Assembly: GCF_963259705.1 (NCBI RefSeq)
Contig: NC_081844.1
Span: 25,064,294 to 25,128,293, forward strand
Direction of reading: 5' to 3'
Source: Myotis daubentonii
Lineage: Eukaryota > Chordata > Mammalia > Chiroptera > Vespertilionidae
Length of the DNA: 64,000 nt
Part shown: one piece after another, positions 12,841 to 25,447 of the stretch
How positions within the stretch are numbered: the stretch's first letter is position 1
Layout: each line of letters starts with the position of its first letter
Notes under the pieces: model-generated
Told to the model about the DNA's origin: nothing
What the model saw: the letters and a program-made list of their open reading frames with translations, nothing else
The model's database searches: none
Made by a program: the position numbers and the translations under genes

Positions 12841-13404
12841 TCCTATCTAATAAAGAGGGAATATGCTAATTTACCCTCACACTGTCACAAAGATGGTGGC
12901 TCCCACAGCCAATAAAGAGGGAATATGCTAATTGACTGTCCCACCCTCAAAGATTGCAGCCCCCACAGCCAATAAGGAGAGAATATGCTAATTGACCTCC
13001 CCACCCTAAAAAATGGTGTTGCACACAGACACAACATGGCGGTGCCATTCCCCTCAACCCCACCAGGGCCTTGCTGCATGCCTGCCTCTGGAGTCCACCA
13101 GTCTCCTCAGCCCCCCAGCCACCCAGGGCCGGCCTGAGTTGCAGGCAAGCCTCATATAGCAGCTGCCCAGCCATTCAGGGCTGCCCGAGGCTCAGGTAAC
13201 CAGGACAGGCCAAGGCTTGCGCTGCCGGCAGTGGCAGCAGAAGAAGTGTAATGGGGGTGTCACCTTCCCCTGATCACCGGGTCCCCTCCTGCCCTTGAGG
13301 GCTCCCAGACTGTGAGAGGGGGCAGGTTGGCTGAGGCACCCCCCTCCCCACCCCCTTCCAGTAAATGAATTTTCCCAGTGAATTTTCATGCACTGGGTCT
13401 CTAG
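12841..13404 (+). mobile_element. HeliBat Helitron
   Basis: Starts TCCTATCTAATAAAGAGG after an A and ends ACTGGGTCTCTAG before a T. The 5' portion has three copies of an about 60-base unit around ccaataa(a/g)gagggaatatgc, so its start looks partly reiterated. Confidence 0.9.
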
Positions 13405-14781
13405 TTTCAAATAAAAATGTTTTATAGAAAAAGTGCCCCACGTGAAAACAAAGGAAAGTGTGTGTCTCAGATATTGCTGGTGCTAAGAGAGATCATCATA
13501 ACATCACACTCAAAGTCAGTCATTCCTTCCTATTGTGTGCTCATCCTGAACTTGTTTCCTTAGGACCTTCTACATTTTGCCAAAAGCAAAGGTTATTTTC
13601 TACGAGTCAGTCCTCCAAAAGTTGAGGGAAGAAAAAGAAAATCTTGGAAATGTAAGCAATGGAGTAGAAATATGACTTCTTACCAAACACCTATTAACAA
13701 CTATGTTTATTTTGCAGTCAATAGGAAGCAATGTTTTAAGTATTTTATATCCTAACATGATATTTTATTACTGAAACATAAATCTTTAATTGGTTTTGGT
13801 TATATTTCAAGAAATTGGTGAAGATATATAATACAATCTTTCCCATTTAAAATAATGGACTATAGAGTCAAAACGGACAGTTTTGTGTGCATCTGCTTTT
13901 TAGGAATAACTGGCATTAAGCAGTAGATACCTGAATTAATAAATGTTAGTGTGAATAGCATATGGAAAAGGCAAAAATATGAAGGTGTATGCAAAGAATT
14001 AGTAATTGATGCACACATCTAGAGTACTAACAATTTCTTTGCCCTCTTTGTCTCTTACCCTGCTCTTTAGAACAACATGACTCAGTCACAAATAAGTTTA
14101 ATCATACTTATTTCATCCATCCATCCACCCATCCATCATCTTTGAAGCAAGTTAACATGCCAGGTGTTGAGAATCACTACTGCCCACTTCTCCATATCTT
14201 AATTTTTCTTTCCAAATTTCTGCCTGCTCCAGCCCTTCCTGTGCAATACACATTGCTATGTCCAAGTGCTTTGGCTACCGGTTACACAAAAATGAATATA
14301 GCAGGTTCCTTGCCATCAAGGTGCTCATAGTCCATGGCAGTGTTACTCAAAATGTGGTGCATGAACTGTTATTGGCCCTTGAGGAAAAAAGAACCTTGGG
14401 ATAGACTGTAAATCAACAACATCACTAAGCTTTAGTTCAACTGACATTTATTCCATAACAAGATTTTATCAATAAAGGAAGCAGTGTGTTGTGTAACTTT
14501 CTGGTGCAAGCTCCTGCTCTCCATGCAGACTGTCACCACTGCTGAGAACTGGTCTAGAGTCTTCTTGCAAAGTAGATTGCACGACAAATGTCAAAACCAA
14601 TCGATAAGGCCTAGCTGTATGGTTCTGTTAACATTGAAGAGAGAGACAACGAAGTTGGTCTCAGAGATATTTTGAAATGCTATACATCTGGCTTTGAAGA
14701 TGGAAGAAGGAACATGAACCAAGATATGCAGGTGGCCAGCAACACTAACAGGATTAGATAGAAACAGATCCTCCCCTGAGC
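13405..14781. other. Non-coding, mostly unique stretch
   Basis: A short CATC repeat lies at about 14116-14141. No exon or mobile element is recognised. Confidence 0.4.
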
Positions 14782-14789
14782 CTCTAGAA

Positions 14790-15100
14790 CAGCGCTTCTC
14801 AACCTGTGGGTCGCGACCCCTTTGGGGGTCAAACGACCCTTTCACAGGGGTCGCCTAAGACCATCGGAAAACACATCTATAATTACATATTGTTTTTGTG
14901 ATTAATCACTATGCTTTAATTATGGTCAATTTGTGACAATGAAAATACATCCTGCATATCAGATATTTACATTACGATTCATAACAGTAGCAAAATTACA
15001 GTTATGAAGTAGCAAGGAATATAATTTTATGGGTGGGGGTCACCACAACATGAGGAACTGTATTAAAGGGTCACGGCATTAGGAAGGTTGGGAACCACTG
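14790..15100 (+). mobile_element. SPIN-type hAT, near full length non-autonomous
   Basis: Starts cagcgcttctcaacctgtgg and ends ggttgggaaccactg. It is bounded by a perfect 8-bp duplication, ctctagaa (14782-14789, 15101-15108). It is the longest of the four SPIN copies in the window. Confidence 0.94.
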
Positions 15101-15177
15101 CTCTAGAAGGACCCCAGCCTGCACAACCCTGGATATTAGCCACTGAGACTCAATTCAAGCTTCTATAAGAGTATACG

Positions 15178-15222
15178 TTTGTTTGTTTGTTTGTTTGTTT
15201 GTTTGTTTGTTTGTTTGTTTGT
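15178..15222. repeat. (GTTT)n microsatellite
   Basis: About eleven tandem GTTT units. Confidence 0.9.
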
Positions 15223-15830
15223 CTGTTTTAAAAAAACTAGCGTGGGAATACTTACAGCAGCTATAGGATTCTAATAAGACATTTATTCAATAAAATTTGT
15301 CTGAGGAAACTGAGTTTAAGCCTCTTCATTCATTAGGTTCCTTGGGTACGGGAATTTTATATTAAAGACACACATAAAGTAGAAAATAAATTTTAAATAG
15401 ATTTTCAGTTGGTACAGTGAAGGCCTCACTGCATAAATGTAAATGGACTGTGCTGCCTCTGTGGCATTAAGATTTAAGGTACAACAGGTGACCTCTATTT
15501 CTCCATCTACATAACTATAGTGACTTTTTTCTCAGCACCCTGTATCTTTGCCTGGAAGTTGGCCAGTCCTCAATTTATATTCTGCAAGAACATGACAGAA
15601 TTTCTCATTAAAAGTAGAGAACGCATGACCACTGGGGGAAAAGGCTGAGTGTGGGATAGGAATTCCTACTAGTTGTTAAAATAAAGAAAGGATATGGATA
15701 AATAGTCCAAGAATATATGCATTCTAGCCAATAATAAAATAATTCAAAGCAAAACTATTTAGTATTCCTCTTTAGCCTTATTAAATAATATTTTCTCATA
15801 TGAATACCCAGCATAAGAGGAGATACTGTG
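15223..15830. other. Non-coding stretch
   Basis: AT-rich, with no exon, RNA gene or repeat that I recognise. Confidence 0.4.
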
Positions 15831-15834
15831 CTGG

Positions 15835-16200
15835 GGTTCTTGTTCCAGCATTAAGAAGGGTTCAGCAATCTGGAGAAGTCTGTGCATAGATTAAATAACA
15901 GTCCAGTGAGGAAAGATAATTTTGAAAGGCATTTGGGAGTCCCAGGAGCCTAGTTTAAAGGAAACTAACATCTAAGTTCTAAGGTCTCCTCCTCTCAGGA
16001 CCCCATGCTTTTTATTAACACAACTTGTCCTGAGGCAAGGCAGAGATATACACTTCAAAGGGTATACACAAGCATTGTCAGAATGGAGAATTAGCCTAAG
16101 GCTGTTCAGGTGTTTCCCAGTAGGAGGCAATAACATGTAGATTAAGATGCTCTGAGCTGTCTGGCAGCCAAGCAATCATTTTAATGTATCCTATTCAGGT
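15835..16200 (-). mobile_element. LTR-like repeat
   Basis: Text gggttcagcaatctggagaa and ctttttattaacacaact is shared in order with 63351-63760, which marks both as one LTR family. Ends are not resolved. Confidence 0.5.
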
Positions 16201-16689
16201 CTGGTGAAATGCCATCAGCCATTCCCAACAGGTGACAACATATATATGTGACTCAGCCCTTGTTGAGACCCCAAATTCCATCAACCTTTTGATGAAACTC
16301 TTGAAATTATGACATGCTAGAATGGGCTTCCGGCAATACTGCAATGAATGTCTCAGGAACTGCTCTGCAAGGTGCCATCTACCTCCACTGGTCAGAATTT
16401 TTTCAATAAACATACTCAAATAGACACTGTCATTGAAATTTAATGCAAACACTCTCATTCCACTGCACTGTTCTTCCCACCTAATACCCTATTACCTCCT
16501 TCCTAAAAAAACGAATCTCAGATACATTTTCATTCATTCTACAGTGTCAGTCAACTGTATAGGCATACCCATCACTTAATTGTCAACTATGGCCCTTGTA
16601 GTGCAAATCAATCAAACATATGTGGACGAAAGGGGCCAAATGCTGACCTGACATGCTCAGGGGAGGCCTGCATGGCAGTCTTGCAAACT
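16201..16689. other. Non-coding stretch
   Basis: Nothing recognised beyond the possible tail of the preceding LTR-like repeat. Confidence 0.35.
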
Positions 16690-17255
16690 CAGAGACCTAA
16701 AGTAACCACAAAGGATGGTCTGAAATTAAACTTTAACTAAAGGCAGTTATGGTGGGCAGTTATGTCCTAGGCCAGTATCTTCACTGACAAGATCAACTTT
16801 GATCCTTACTGATCCCATTTGCCTTTTTGCCTCTAAGATAACATACCCTTGAATGTCTGGGTAACTTGTAACTTCCCTTTTTCTGGAGCCCCTGGGGCAC
16901 AACCAAATGTGCTGGGCGCCAGGACAGATACTACAAATTCCTTCATTATCATGTTAATTGATCGTGCACCCACCTAAGTATGTGTCCATCATTTTACTTT
17001 TTATCCAATCCCAGGGGTTTCCCTGCTTTGCTTTATCCCTCCTCCTTAATCTATCACCAATGAATTTAATGTAACCCACCTAAGTCCCTCCTTTGATTGC
17101 AAATGTATAAGTAAAAATGTAACCCTGCCATTCTCCGGAGCACTATCTCAATTCATTGAGGTTCTGCTTCCCAGCATATGTCAACAGTTTGGCTCAAATA
17201 AACTCACAAAAAATTCTTTACAGGTTTCAATGGTTTTTTCACTTTAACACACATC
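16690..17255 (+). mobile_element. LTR, same family as the one before the ADGRE2-like gene
   Basis: Shared blocks with 33225-35775: ctgacaag, tttttgc then ataacatacc, ggggcacaa, tttactttttatc, aaataaactca. The AATAAA is on the plus strand. End positions are approximate. Confidence 0.6.
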
Positions 17256-18060
17256 TTTCTTAATGTGTTCAATAAATTATAGAGGGTTACTTAACTAAGA
17301 ATGCAGACAGAGTGACCTCTTGTCTCTGGGCTAGGCTGTTTGTGCTCCCAGGTGTGTCAGGTAAAGGCTGACAGGTTCCATGCTCTCCGACCCTCTCCTG
17401 ATGTACCTACTGGCCTCCCAGACTCATTGGGTCTCTGAGAGGAAGGTCTCTGTGTGCAAGTCTGAATTGCTTCCTGGATGGTTGATGTTGGAAACTGAAG
17501 CTCTGCCCCACAGGAGACAGCAGGAAGGAGTGAATTATCCATTTCAGAGCCAGTTTAGGAATCAAAAGCAATAGCCATTCCCTGTTGCCCAGAGTTGTAT
17601 AAGCTGAGGACTGCACAGGGGGGATATTTACAGCTTATCGGGCACATTTCCCTCATGTTTTTCCAACATCTAAGCACATGATTTCACTCTGGGCATCTGG
17701 AAAAACAAAGGAAATTTTTCCTAATGATTCTCTGATCCTAAAAGGCCAGGTTGGAAGTCGTTCATCCAAATTTTATGACTCCCTGTCTTAATCTCACATG
17801 CTTTCTATTACCCTATCCCATCCCTGACCACGTTTTCTTCAATGTCTGATTGGGGGGGACACTGGCCTGATATCTCTGGAAAATAGCTATTCTCCTCTTC
17901 AACAAGGCAGAACTGTGCTCCTTTGGTATGCAATCCAGGGCCCCACATTCTTTGGCTTCCTCACACATTTGTCAAAATCATTAGGGATTTTATACTTATA
18001 TCACATGCTAAGAGCTGTCATTTAGTACCTCATGATGTATTCATTACCAAGGCCAGTATG
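17256..18060. other. Non-coding stretch
   Basis: No exon or RNA gene seen. Sequence composition is near average for the window. Confidence 0.35.
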
Positions 18061-18640
18061 GCTTGTGGAATCGGCACCGAAGAAGGGACAGTCGAACACT
18101 CACAGGTTCAGGAAAATAAGCCTTTATTCAAAGCAGCGCTGCTGGTTCAGGGGACTCAAAGATCCAGATCCTAAACAACTTAGACCATGAGATTTTCTCC
18201 TTATATATTTCTGAGTTTCTTTGTTTCCTAACTACCAAGCTTCTGTGGTGGACTTTCACAGCCCCTCCTGGGTCAGTTAGAAAGGCTAATTTAGATGTAT
18301 CTAATGTCTATCCTGGATGGAGCCAGTGACCTCCCTCTAGTTAAGCTGTTATGTCCTTGGTTTATGGCCCTTGTAAATTGGGAGTATATGAGTAAATAGG
18401 TCTTGCAAGACCAGATAATTAAGGAAGGGGCAGTGACTTGATTATGGGCTAAGAGGAATGTGCGTTAGGGATACTGATTAACTAGGTACAGAGTCAGGCT
18501 GCTAGCCTCCTACATGTTAACTAGGTACAGAGTTGGGCTGCTAGCCTCCTGAAATCTTTCACAAATGGAGTTAATTATCAGCTAGCAAGAGTGTGCGTTA
18601 GAAGGCAGGTTACTGGCACAGATTGAGATTCTTAACCTCC
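18061..18640 (-). mobile_element. LTR-like repeat
   Basis: Has an antisense AATAAA (aagcctttattcaaagc, about 18118-18134) and a tandem pair of a roughly 45-base unit (aactaggtacagagt...gctgctagcctcct) at about 18480-18550, like LTR U3 repeats. Ends not resolved. Confidence 0.5.
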
Positions 18641-18671
18641 CCGCCCCCCCTCCCAAAAATGTCTTATGTTC

Positions 18672-18855
18672 CCCATCAGTTCAGTTAGTTGAGCATGATC
18701 CAGAGCACTGAGAAGATGCTGGTTTGATTCCTGTCAGGGCATATGTCCAGGTTGTGGGCTTGATCCCCAGTAGGGGGCATACAGAAAGCAACCAATCGGT
18801 GTTTCTCTATCATCGATGTATCTCTCTCTCAAAAAAAAAAAAAAAAATCAATAAC
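18672..18855 (+). mobile_element. VES SINE, diverged
   Basis: Body text gatccccagtagggggcata and atcggtgtttctctatcatc, then an A run. The head is altered. Confidence 0.75.
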
Positions 18856-19093
18856 AACATATTTTTAAAATATTCATTAATTACAAGAGATTTACTTAGA
18901 TATTGTTATGCCACATGACTTGAGCTAAGCATTTTATAAGAATTGTCTGATTTAATTCTAAGAAAAGTTCATTCTCTATTCCCCATTTCAGGAACAGGTC
19001 TCAAATGAGTTTACTGATCTTCTCAGAGGTAAAACTAATAAGAGATAGGGTTTTGAACGGAATTCTCTCAAGATGCCTCTAGCTTTCACTGTG

Positions 19094-19220
19094 GGGCAGT
19101 GGTTCTCAAGTGGAGATGACTGTGCCTCAGGGGCTATTTGGCAATGTCTGATGGATGCTGCTGGACACCAACAATACCCAACACATAATTATCCTGCCTC
19201 AATTGACAGCATGAAAAGGT
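19094..19220 (+). mobile_element. Old hAT-Charlie fragment (MER20-like)
   Basis: Text gcagtggttctcaagtggag, ctatttggcaatgtctg and ataattatcctgcctcaa recalls MER20-type elements. Divergence is high. Confidence 0.5.
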
Positions 19221-19234
19221 GAGAACACCTAGTA

Positions 19235-19405
19235 GAGACAAGCACTTATCCAACTTCACTGTGCATACGAGTCACCCAAGAGTCTAGTTCAAATGCAGAA
19301 TCTGAATGATCAGGTCCCGGTGGGCTTGAGATTCTGAGAATCGCGTAATCACCCCTGTGATGTTGATGCTGCAGGTTCTGGTCAGAGGACCACTCTTTGA
19401 GTAGA
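19235..19405 (+). mobile_element. Old hAT-Charlie fragment (MER5A-like)
   Basis: The order cttcactgtgcatacgagtc, gcagaatctga, gatgttgatgctgcaggttc and ccactctttgag matches MER5A, an old placental-mammal element. Confidence 0.65.
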
Positions 19406-19557
19406 AGTCTGTGGTTCTCTGTTAGTGTCAGGTGCAGGTAGTTTTAGATTTTCTGAACAACAACGAAATCATAGTTGCATGTAATTTTTTAAAAATAGGT
19501 TATTCAATTATTTGAGAGGCTGTTATTAATTCATTGTTCATTTACTTTATTTAAGGA

Positions 19558-20756
19558 CTAGGGGCCCGGTGCATGAAATTCGTGCACTGGGTGTGTGTGG
19601 AGGGGTGTCCCTCAGCCCAGCCTGCCCCCTCTCACATACTGGGAGCCCTCAGGCATTGACCCCCTTCACCCTCCAATAGCAGGATCGGCCCCTTGCCCAG
19701 GCTTGATGCCTCTGACAGAGGCGTCAGGCCTGGGCAGGGGACCCTCATTTCCCCCCATCACTGGTTCTGCCCCAAGCCCAGGCCTGATGCCTCTGGCCCA
19801 GGCGTCAGGCCTGGGCAGGGGACCCCCAGACCCCTCCGATTGCTGGCTCTGCCCCTTGCCCAGGCCTGATGCCTCGGCCAGAGACATAGACCCCCATCAC
19901 CCTCCGATCGCCTGATCGGCCCCTTGCCCAGGCCTGACACCTCCGCCAGAGGTGTCAGGCTTGGACAGGGGACCCCCATCTCCCCCCGATCACTGGCTCT
20001 GACCCCCACCCAGGCCTGACGCCTCTGACCCAGGCTTCAGGCCTGGGCAAGGGGACCATCATATCCCCCCAACCCCCGGCTCCACCCCCCACCCAGGCCT
20101 GATGCCTCTGGCCCAGGCATCAGGCCTGGGTAGGGGACCCTCAGCTCCCTGCCCAGGCCTGATGCCTCGGCCAGAGGAGTTGACCCTCATCACCCTCCGA
20201 TCACCAATCACTGGATCTGCCCCTTGACCAGGCCTGAGGCCTCCGGTAGAGGTGTCAGGCCTGGGCAGGGGACCCCCAGCTCCCCGTGGTTGCAGGCTCC
20301 GCCCCTGCCCAGGCCTAACGCCTCTGGCTGAGGCGTCCGGCCCAGGCAGCGGGGACCTGCAGTGGCAGCGTCCCCGCGATCGTGGGCTCCACTTTAGGCC
20401 CAGGCAAGGGACCCCTAGCTCCCAGGACTGCCAGCTTCGACTGTGCCCAGCTCCCATTGCTGGCTCCACCCCTACTTCCTGCTATCACTGGCCAGGGCGG
20501 CAAAGGCGCCTGATTCTCTGATCATGGCTGGGGGGCAGGGCAAAGGCGGCCCCAGCTCTTAGCTCCCCCCTGGGTTTCCGATCACTGTCAGTGGCAGGGG
20601 GCTTCTTCCTGCTTTCCCTTTCGCCTCCCTGCATTGTGTCTACATATGCAAATTAATCGCCATCTTGTTGGCAGTTAATTTGCATATAGCCCTGATTAGC
20701 CAATGAAAAGGGTAGCTCATACGCCAATTACCATTTTTCTCTTTTATTAGTGTAGA
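19558..20756 (-). mobile_element. HeliBat Helitron with internal minisatellite
   Basis: Starts ctaggggcccggtgcatgaa after an A and ends cttttattagtgtaga before a T. The middle (about 19680-20350) is a run of eight or more variant units around GCCCAGGCCTGA and GCGTCAGGCCTGGG, which gives misleading Pro/Gly-rich frames. Confidence 0.92.
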
Positions 20757-20959
20757 TTCTTGAAGAATATAATATGATATACTCCTGAAAATGCCTCCTT
20801 TAATTATTTTATATAAGGGTCCTTGTGAGACCAAATAATGTATAGTAGCAGAATGAGCACCTCCAAAACATGCTAGCATCCTAGCCCCAGAAAATTGTAA
20901 TATGTCATTTTTCATAGTAAAGGACAATTAAGGTATTAAATGAGATATGTTTGCTAATC

Positions 20960-21540
20960 AGCTGACTTTAAGATAAAATTGGCCAGACATCAAAAACAAA
21001 AATAAACAAAAGGCAGAGGAGGGTGGGCAGATGAGAAGAGATCAACCAATGAACTTGTATGCATAGATGTATAACCCATGGACACAGACAATAGGGGGTT
21101 GGTGGCCTGGGGTGGGGGACAGGGGCAGACTATACGGGGTCAATGGGGGAAAAATGGAACATATGTAATACTTTCAACAATAAAGGTTTTAAAGAATAAA
21201 TGGGACTAAATCAAACCAAAAAGCTTTGCACAGCACAAAACAGCAATAGCAAAAACAAAAATACCAACAAGCCCAAAAAAAACCTAATAAATGCAAGATA
21301 TTTGCAAATGATATAGCTGGTAAGGGGTTAATGCAAAATATAGAAAACTCATACAACTCAACATAAAAAAACACAATTCAGTTAAAAAATTGACAGCTAC
21401 AAAAGAGACCTTATGCCCCTTTTCTCTGAAAGAATTCAGAGTCAAAAAATCCATAAGGGAAAATACAACAGGACAGGACAAATACAGTTCAACAATAAAA
21501 CACCTTCCATATAAAACTAATTTCACAGATATGAAATGAT
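20960..21540 (+). mobile_element. L1 3' fragments
   Basis: Text tggaacatatgtaatacttt and ccaaaaagctttgcacagca (the ORF2 C-terminal region) is plus-strand L1. The two pieces are out of order, so they are separate insertions or a rearrangement. Confidence 0.6.
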
Positions 21541-21544
21541 AATA

Positions 21545-22570
21545 CTAAATGAGACATGTAGTAAGAATAGGACCACAGTTGTCTAATGATTATTCACCTA
21601 CTAACTATAGACAAAAGGTTTTCTTACAGACCCTGGGAAACAGACGGACATGTTACAAGGAGATCAGGCCCTGGAGACAAGGTATCCTGAGGCCCAGATA
21701 AAGGATGGAACCTATCTGAAGGGAGAGAGCCTTCCAGGGCTAATCTTTGCAAGGACAATGAAAGAAGGCAGACTCTGGGAATTCACTAGCTTTAGATTTT
21801 TCCCCACCCACTAACTCTATGTAAGAGTTTGTTTAAAATCAAATGTTAGAGCAGAATTTCCAGGGTGAGCGACTGCTCTCTCCATACTGCAAGCATGATT
21901 GAAATAAATGCTCATATATCTCTCTCAATAATAAATATATGGCTTCATTTGGCTCAAGTAGTGATAGGCATCCTTGGACCCATTGTATCTGCTATTGTAA
22001 CCAGACAAACAATAGGTTCTTGCTGCCTGTCACTACATGAGCCAATTAAGCAGAGACAGGGTTGAATCATATTTGATCATTTATTCCAATGTTGCTGGCA
22101 GTATGGGAGAGCAGCAGGTTATCCATAAAAATCTGCTCTGCAGCCCACCATAAACCAGCTGCTTATATAGGTAGAACTACAAAGGAAGTCGGCAAAAGGG
22201 CAGTTTACAGATATGCAAAAGGACTAGGGGTCTTCAAAGGCTTAGTGATATGCAAGGACTGGGGTTACATAGGGAAATAGCTAAAGGGAGTGCCAAAATT
22301 AACAGGGAAGCAGGCTGGAGATTTACAAAGGCCTGCAGGTCTGAAAAAAAAAAAAAAAAAAAGGCTGGGATCTTCAAAGGGCTGGAGATTCTGGTTTCTG
22401 TCACAAATCTTTGTTTATCTTTAAATGTAATAGGCAGCTCCAAATGGGGAGGAAGGGCTGCATCTCCAGGTCAGCTCCAGCCAGGGTAGAATGTGCCTTC
22501 TTTAATCAGAATAAAACACTCATGGCTAACAGAGCATGATTACTATTTCTTACAATACTAGCTGGTTCCC
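21545..22570. mobile_element. Two LTR-like blocks in opposite orientation
   Basis: 21545-22010 has plus-strand gattgaaataaatgctc (polyadenylation signal). About 22010-22580 has the reverse signal (atcatttattccaatg) and includes an A run at about 22341-22361. Boundaries are uncertain. Confidence 0.45.
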
Positions 22571-22580
22571 AACATTCTAT

Positions 22581-22957
22581 TGCTGCCCCCTTTCAGTACC
22601 ACAGTCATGTATTTCAGCTAAAATCCAAGCTCTGCTTACCATTTATTAGTTGGCTAATCTAGCAGTTTTAATAGTTCAAGTTCACATGAGGAAGAAAGTA
22701 AATATCTAATGTTATTTTCACAAAATTAGTAATACTAGAGAAATAATTGAAGTTCAAGTGTGTGGATTCCCTAAGACCTTGAACCAGCTCTCGCTGTTTA
22801 CCCTTCATAATCTTTACCATCAAGCACTGCCTCTGGGTAATGCTGCATCCCTTCAGTTTAGCCAGAATGCAATGGCAGCTGTTATGCTAGCTTTTACCAA
22901 TGTCTGGAATATCAGATTTGGTAGCCTGCTTAAAGAAACATGTCTCTTTATACTATA
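22581..22957. other. Non-coding stretch
   Basis: Nothing recognised. Confidence 0.35.
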
Positions 22958-23618
22958 CTAGGGGCCTGGTGCACGAAATTCGTGCACTGGGTGAGGGGAG
23001 GGGGAGTGTCCCTCAGCCCAGCCTGCCCCCTCTCACATACTGGGAGCCCTTAGGCGTTGACCCTCATCACCCTCCAATTGCAGGATCAGCCCCTTGCCCA
23101 GGCCTGATGCCTCTGGCCTAGGCGTCCGGCCCGGGCAGCGGGGACCTGCAGTGGCAGTGGCCCCGCGATCGTGGGCTCCACTTTAGGCCCAGGCAAGGGA
23201 CCCCTAGCTCCCGGGACTGCCAGCTTCGACCGTGCCCAGCTCCCATTGCTGGCTCCACCCCTACTTCCTGCTATCACTGGCCAGGGCGGAAAAGGCACCT
23301 GATTCTCCAATCATGGCTGGGGGGCAGGGCAAAGGCGGCCCCAGGGCCGCCTTTGCCCTGCCCCCCAGCTCTTAGCTCCCCCCTGGGTTTCCAATCACTG
23401 TCAGTGGCAGGGGGCTTCTTCCTGCTTTCCCTTTCGCCTCCCTGCATTGTGCCTACATATGCAAATTAACCGCCATCTTGTTGGCAGTTAACTGCCAATC
23501 TTAGTTGGCAGTTAACTGCCAATCATAGTTGGCAGTTAATTTGCATATAGCCCTGATTAGCCAATGAAAAGGGTATCGTCGTACGCCAATTACCATTTTC
23601 CTCTTTTATTAGTGTAGA
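22958..23618 (-). mobile_element. HeliBat Helitron, short form with palindromes
   Basis: Starts ctaggggcctggtgcacgaa and ends cttttattagtgtaga, between A and T. It has only one minisatellite unit. A large palindrome lies at about 23318-23365 (ggcaaaggcggcccc facing gccgcctttgcc) and a triplet of ttggcagttaactgccaa-type units at about 23482-23540. Confidence 0.93.
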
Positions 23619-24066
23619 TTCTTTTTCAATTTTAAATGAAAGTCTAACTTGCTCTACTCCAGGCTTATGAGCTAAGACTAACTTGCAAAACATTGTTTTG
23701 CTTAAGTTATGATGGACTGAAATTTACATAACAACTGGTGAAACTCTCAGACAACATATAATACCCCTATTTAGGGCAGAATACTGCAGAGCCTCTTAAG
23801 CTCCTCCTCCCCCTCTTCCTCCTCTTCCTCAAGTGTCCTTAACAGTAGAGGAGTGTGAAATCTTCAGGGGCTTGGAGTAGTTTGTCACCAGCTTTCAATA
23901 CCTTTAAGGTGTGTTTTCTAATATTAAAATATCAAGTGTTTTTGCATATGACTTCATGATGTGTTCATGTTTGTTTTGACTTTTCAAAATATTTTACATT
24001 GTCAGGTAAATGATGTAACTTTTCCTTCTAGATATTTTTTTCCTTCTTCAAGTGTTTCTTTTTAAT

Positions 24067-24310
24067 TAATTTTTTATTTTTTTAATATATTTTATTGATA
24101 TTTTACAGAGAGGAGGGGACAGGGATAGAGAGTTAGAAACATTGATGAGAGAGAAAATCGATGAGAGAGAAACATCGATCAGCTGCTCCCTGCACACTCC
24201 ATAATGGGGATGTGCCCGCAACCAAGGCACATGCCCTCGACCAGAATCAAACCTGGGACCCTTCAGTCCGCAGGCCGATGCTCTATCCACTGAGCCAAAC
24301 CAGTCAGGGC
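24067..24310 (-). mobile_element. VES SINE
   Basis: Plus strand ends ccactgagccaaaccagtca. The flanks aagtgtttcttttt and aaatgtttctttttt are a target duplication with one change. Confidence 0.88.
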
Positions 24311-24459
24311 AAATGTTTCTTTTTTAAAATTTATTTTTATTCTTGAGAGTATTACAGATGTCTGCCATTTCTCCCCCCCCCCAACCCCGCCCTCTGTCCC
24401 AGCTTCCACCCCACCACAAGCCTTCATTGCACTATGCCTGAGTCCTTGGCCTCTGCATA

Positions 24460-24640
24460 TCTATAATAATAAAAGCATAATATGCAAATCAACTGAAGAG
24501 CAGAACAACCGTCCGGACCACCAAGGTGGGTGAGATGTGATTGGTCATGGCCCCTGCCATCACCCCATGATCACCCCAAAGAGGGAGGCCCAGACCACAA
24601 CGCCCCCCCCCCATCACCCCCCCCCACTGGCCTGAGATCA
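24460..24640 (+). mobile_element. HeliBat 5' end fragment
   Basis: Starts TCTATAATAATAAAAGC after an A, then atatgcaaatcaactgaag. The CTAG end is missing; L1 sequence resumes near 24640. Confidence 0.75.
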
Positions 24641-25447
24641 CTTTTGTTGTTGTTGTTGCAATGGTAAATGGGAATATTTTTTTTAGTTTCTCTTTCTGAA
24701 AGTTCATTATTGATGTCTAAAACTGCCATTGATTTCTGCATGTTAATTTTGTATCCTACTGCTTTGATGAATTCATTTATTTAATCTATTAGTTTTTTTG
24801 GTGGTGTTTTTAGGGTTTTCTATGTACAATATGTAATCTGAAAATGACTACAGTTTTATTTTCTCCTTTCCAATTTGGATCCTATTATTTTTTTCTCCTT
24901 ATCTGATCACTGTGGCTAGGACTTCCAGTACTATGTTGAATAAGAGTTGTGAAAGTGAACATGGTGTCTTGTTCCCAGTTTTAAGTGAAACACTTTTAGT
25001 TTTTGCTAATTTAGCATGATGTTAGCTGTAGATTTGTCATATATGACTTTATTATATTGAGGAATGTTCCCTCTATTCCCATGTTGCTGAGAGTTTTTAT
25101 CAAAAATGTGTACTGGATTTTTGAAATGCTTTTTGTATCTATTTTTATAATCTTGTGATTTTTATGCTTCATTTTATTTATGTAATGTATCACGTTTATT
25201 GATTTGTGAATATTGTACCAGCCTTGCATTCCTGGAATAAATCCCAAGTGGTCATGGTATATTTTCCTCTTAATGTATTATTGGATCTGATTTGCTAAAA
25301 TTTTATTGAGAATTTTAGCATCCATGTTCATCAGGGATATTGACCTATATCTCTCTTTCTTTGTGGTGTCTTTATCTGGTTTTGGAATTAAAATAATGCT
25401 GGCCTCATAAAAAGAGTATGGATTTCTTCCCTCCTCTTGCAATTTTT

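Noticed and set aside
19595..20521. Several Pro/Gly-rich open frames on both strands
   Set aside because: They come from the GC-rich minisatellite inside a Helitron; the same text appears in the copies at 22958 and 44857.
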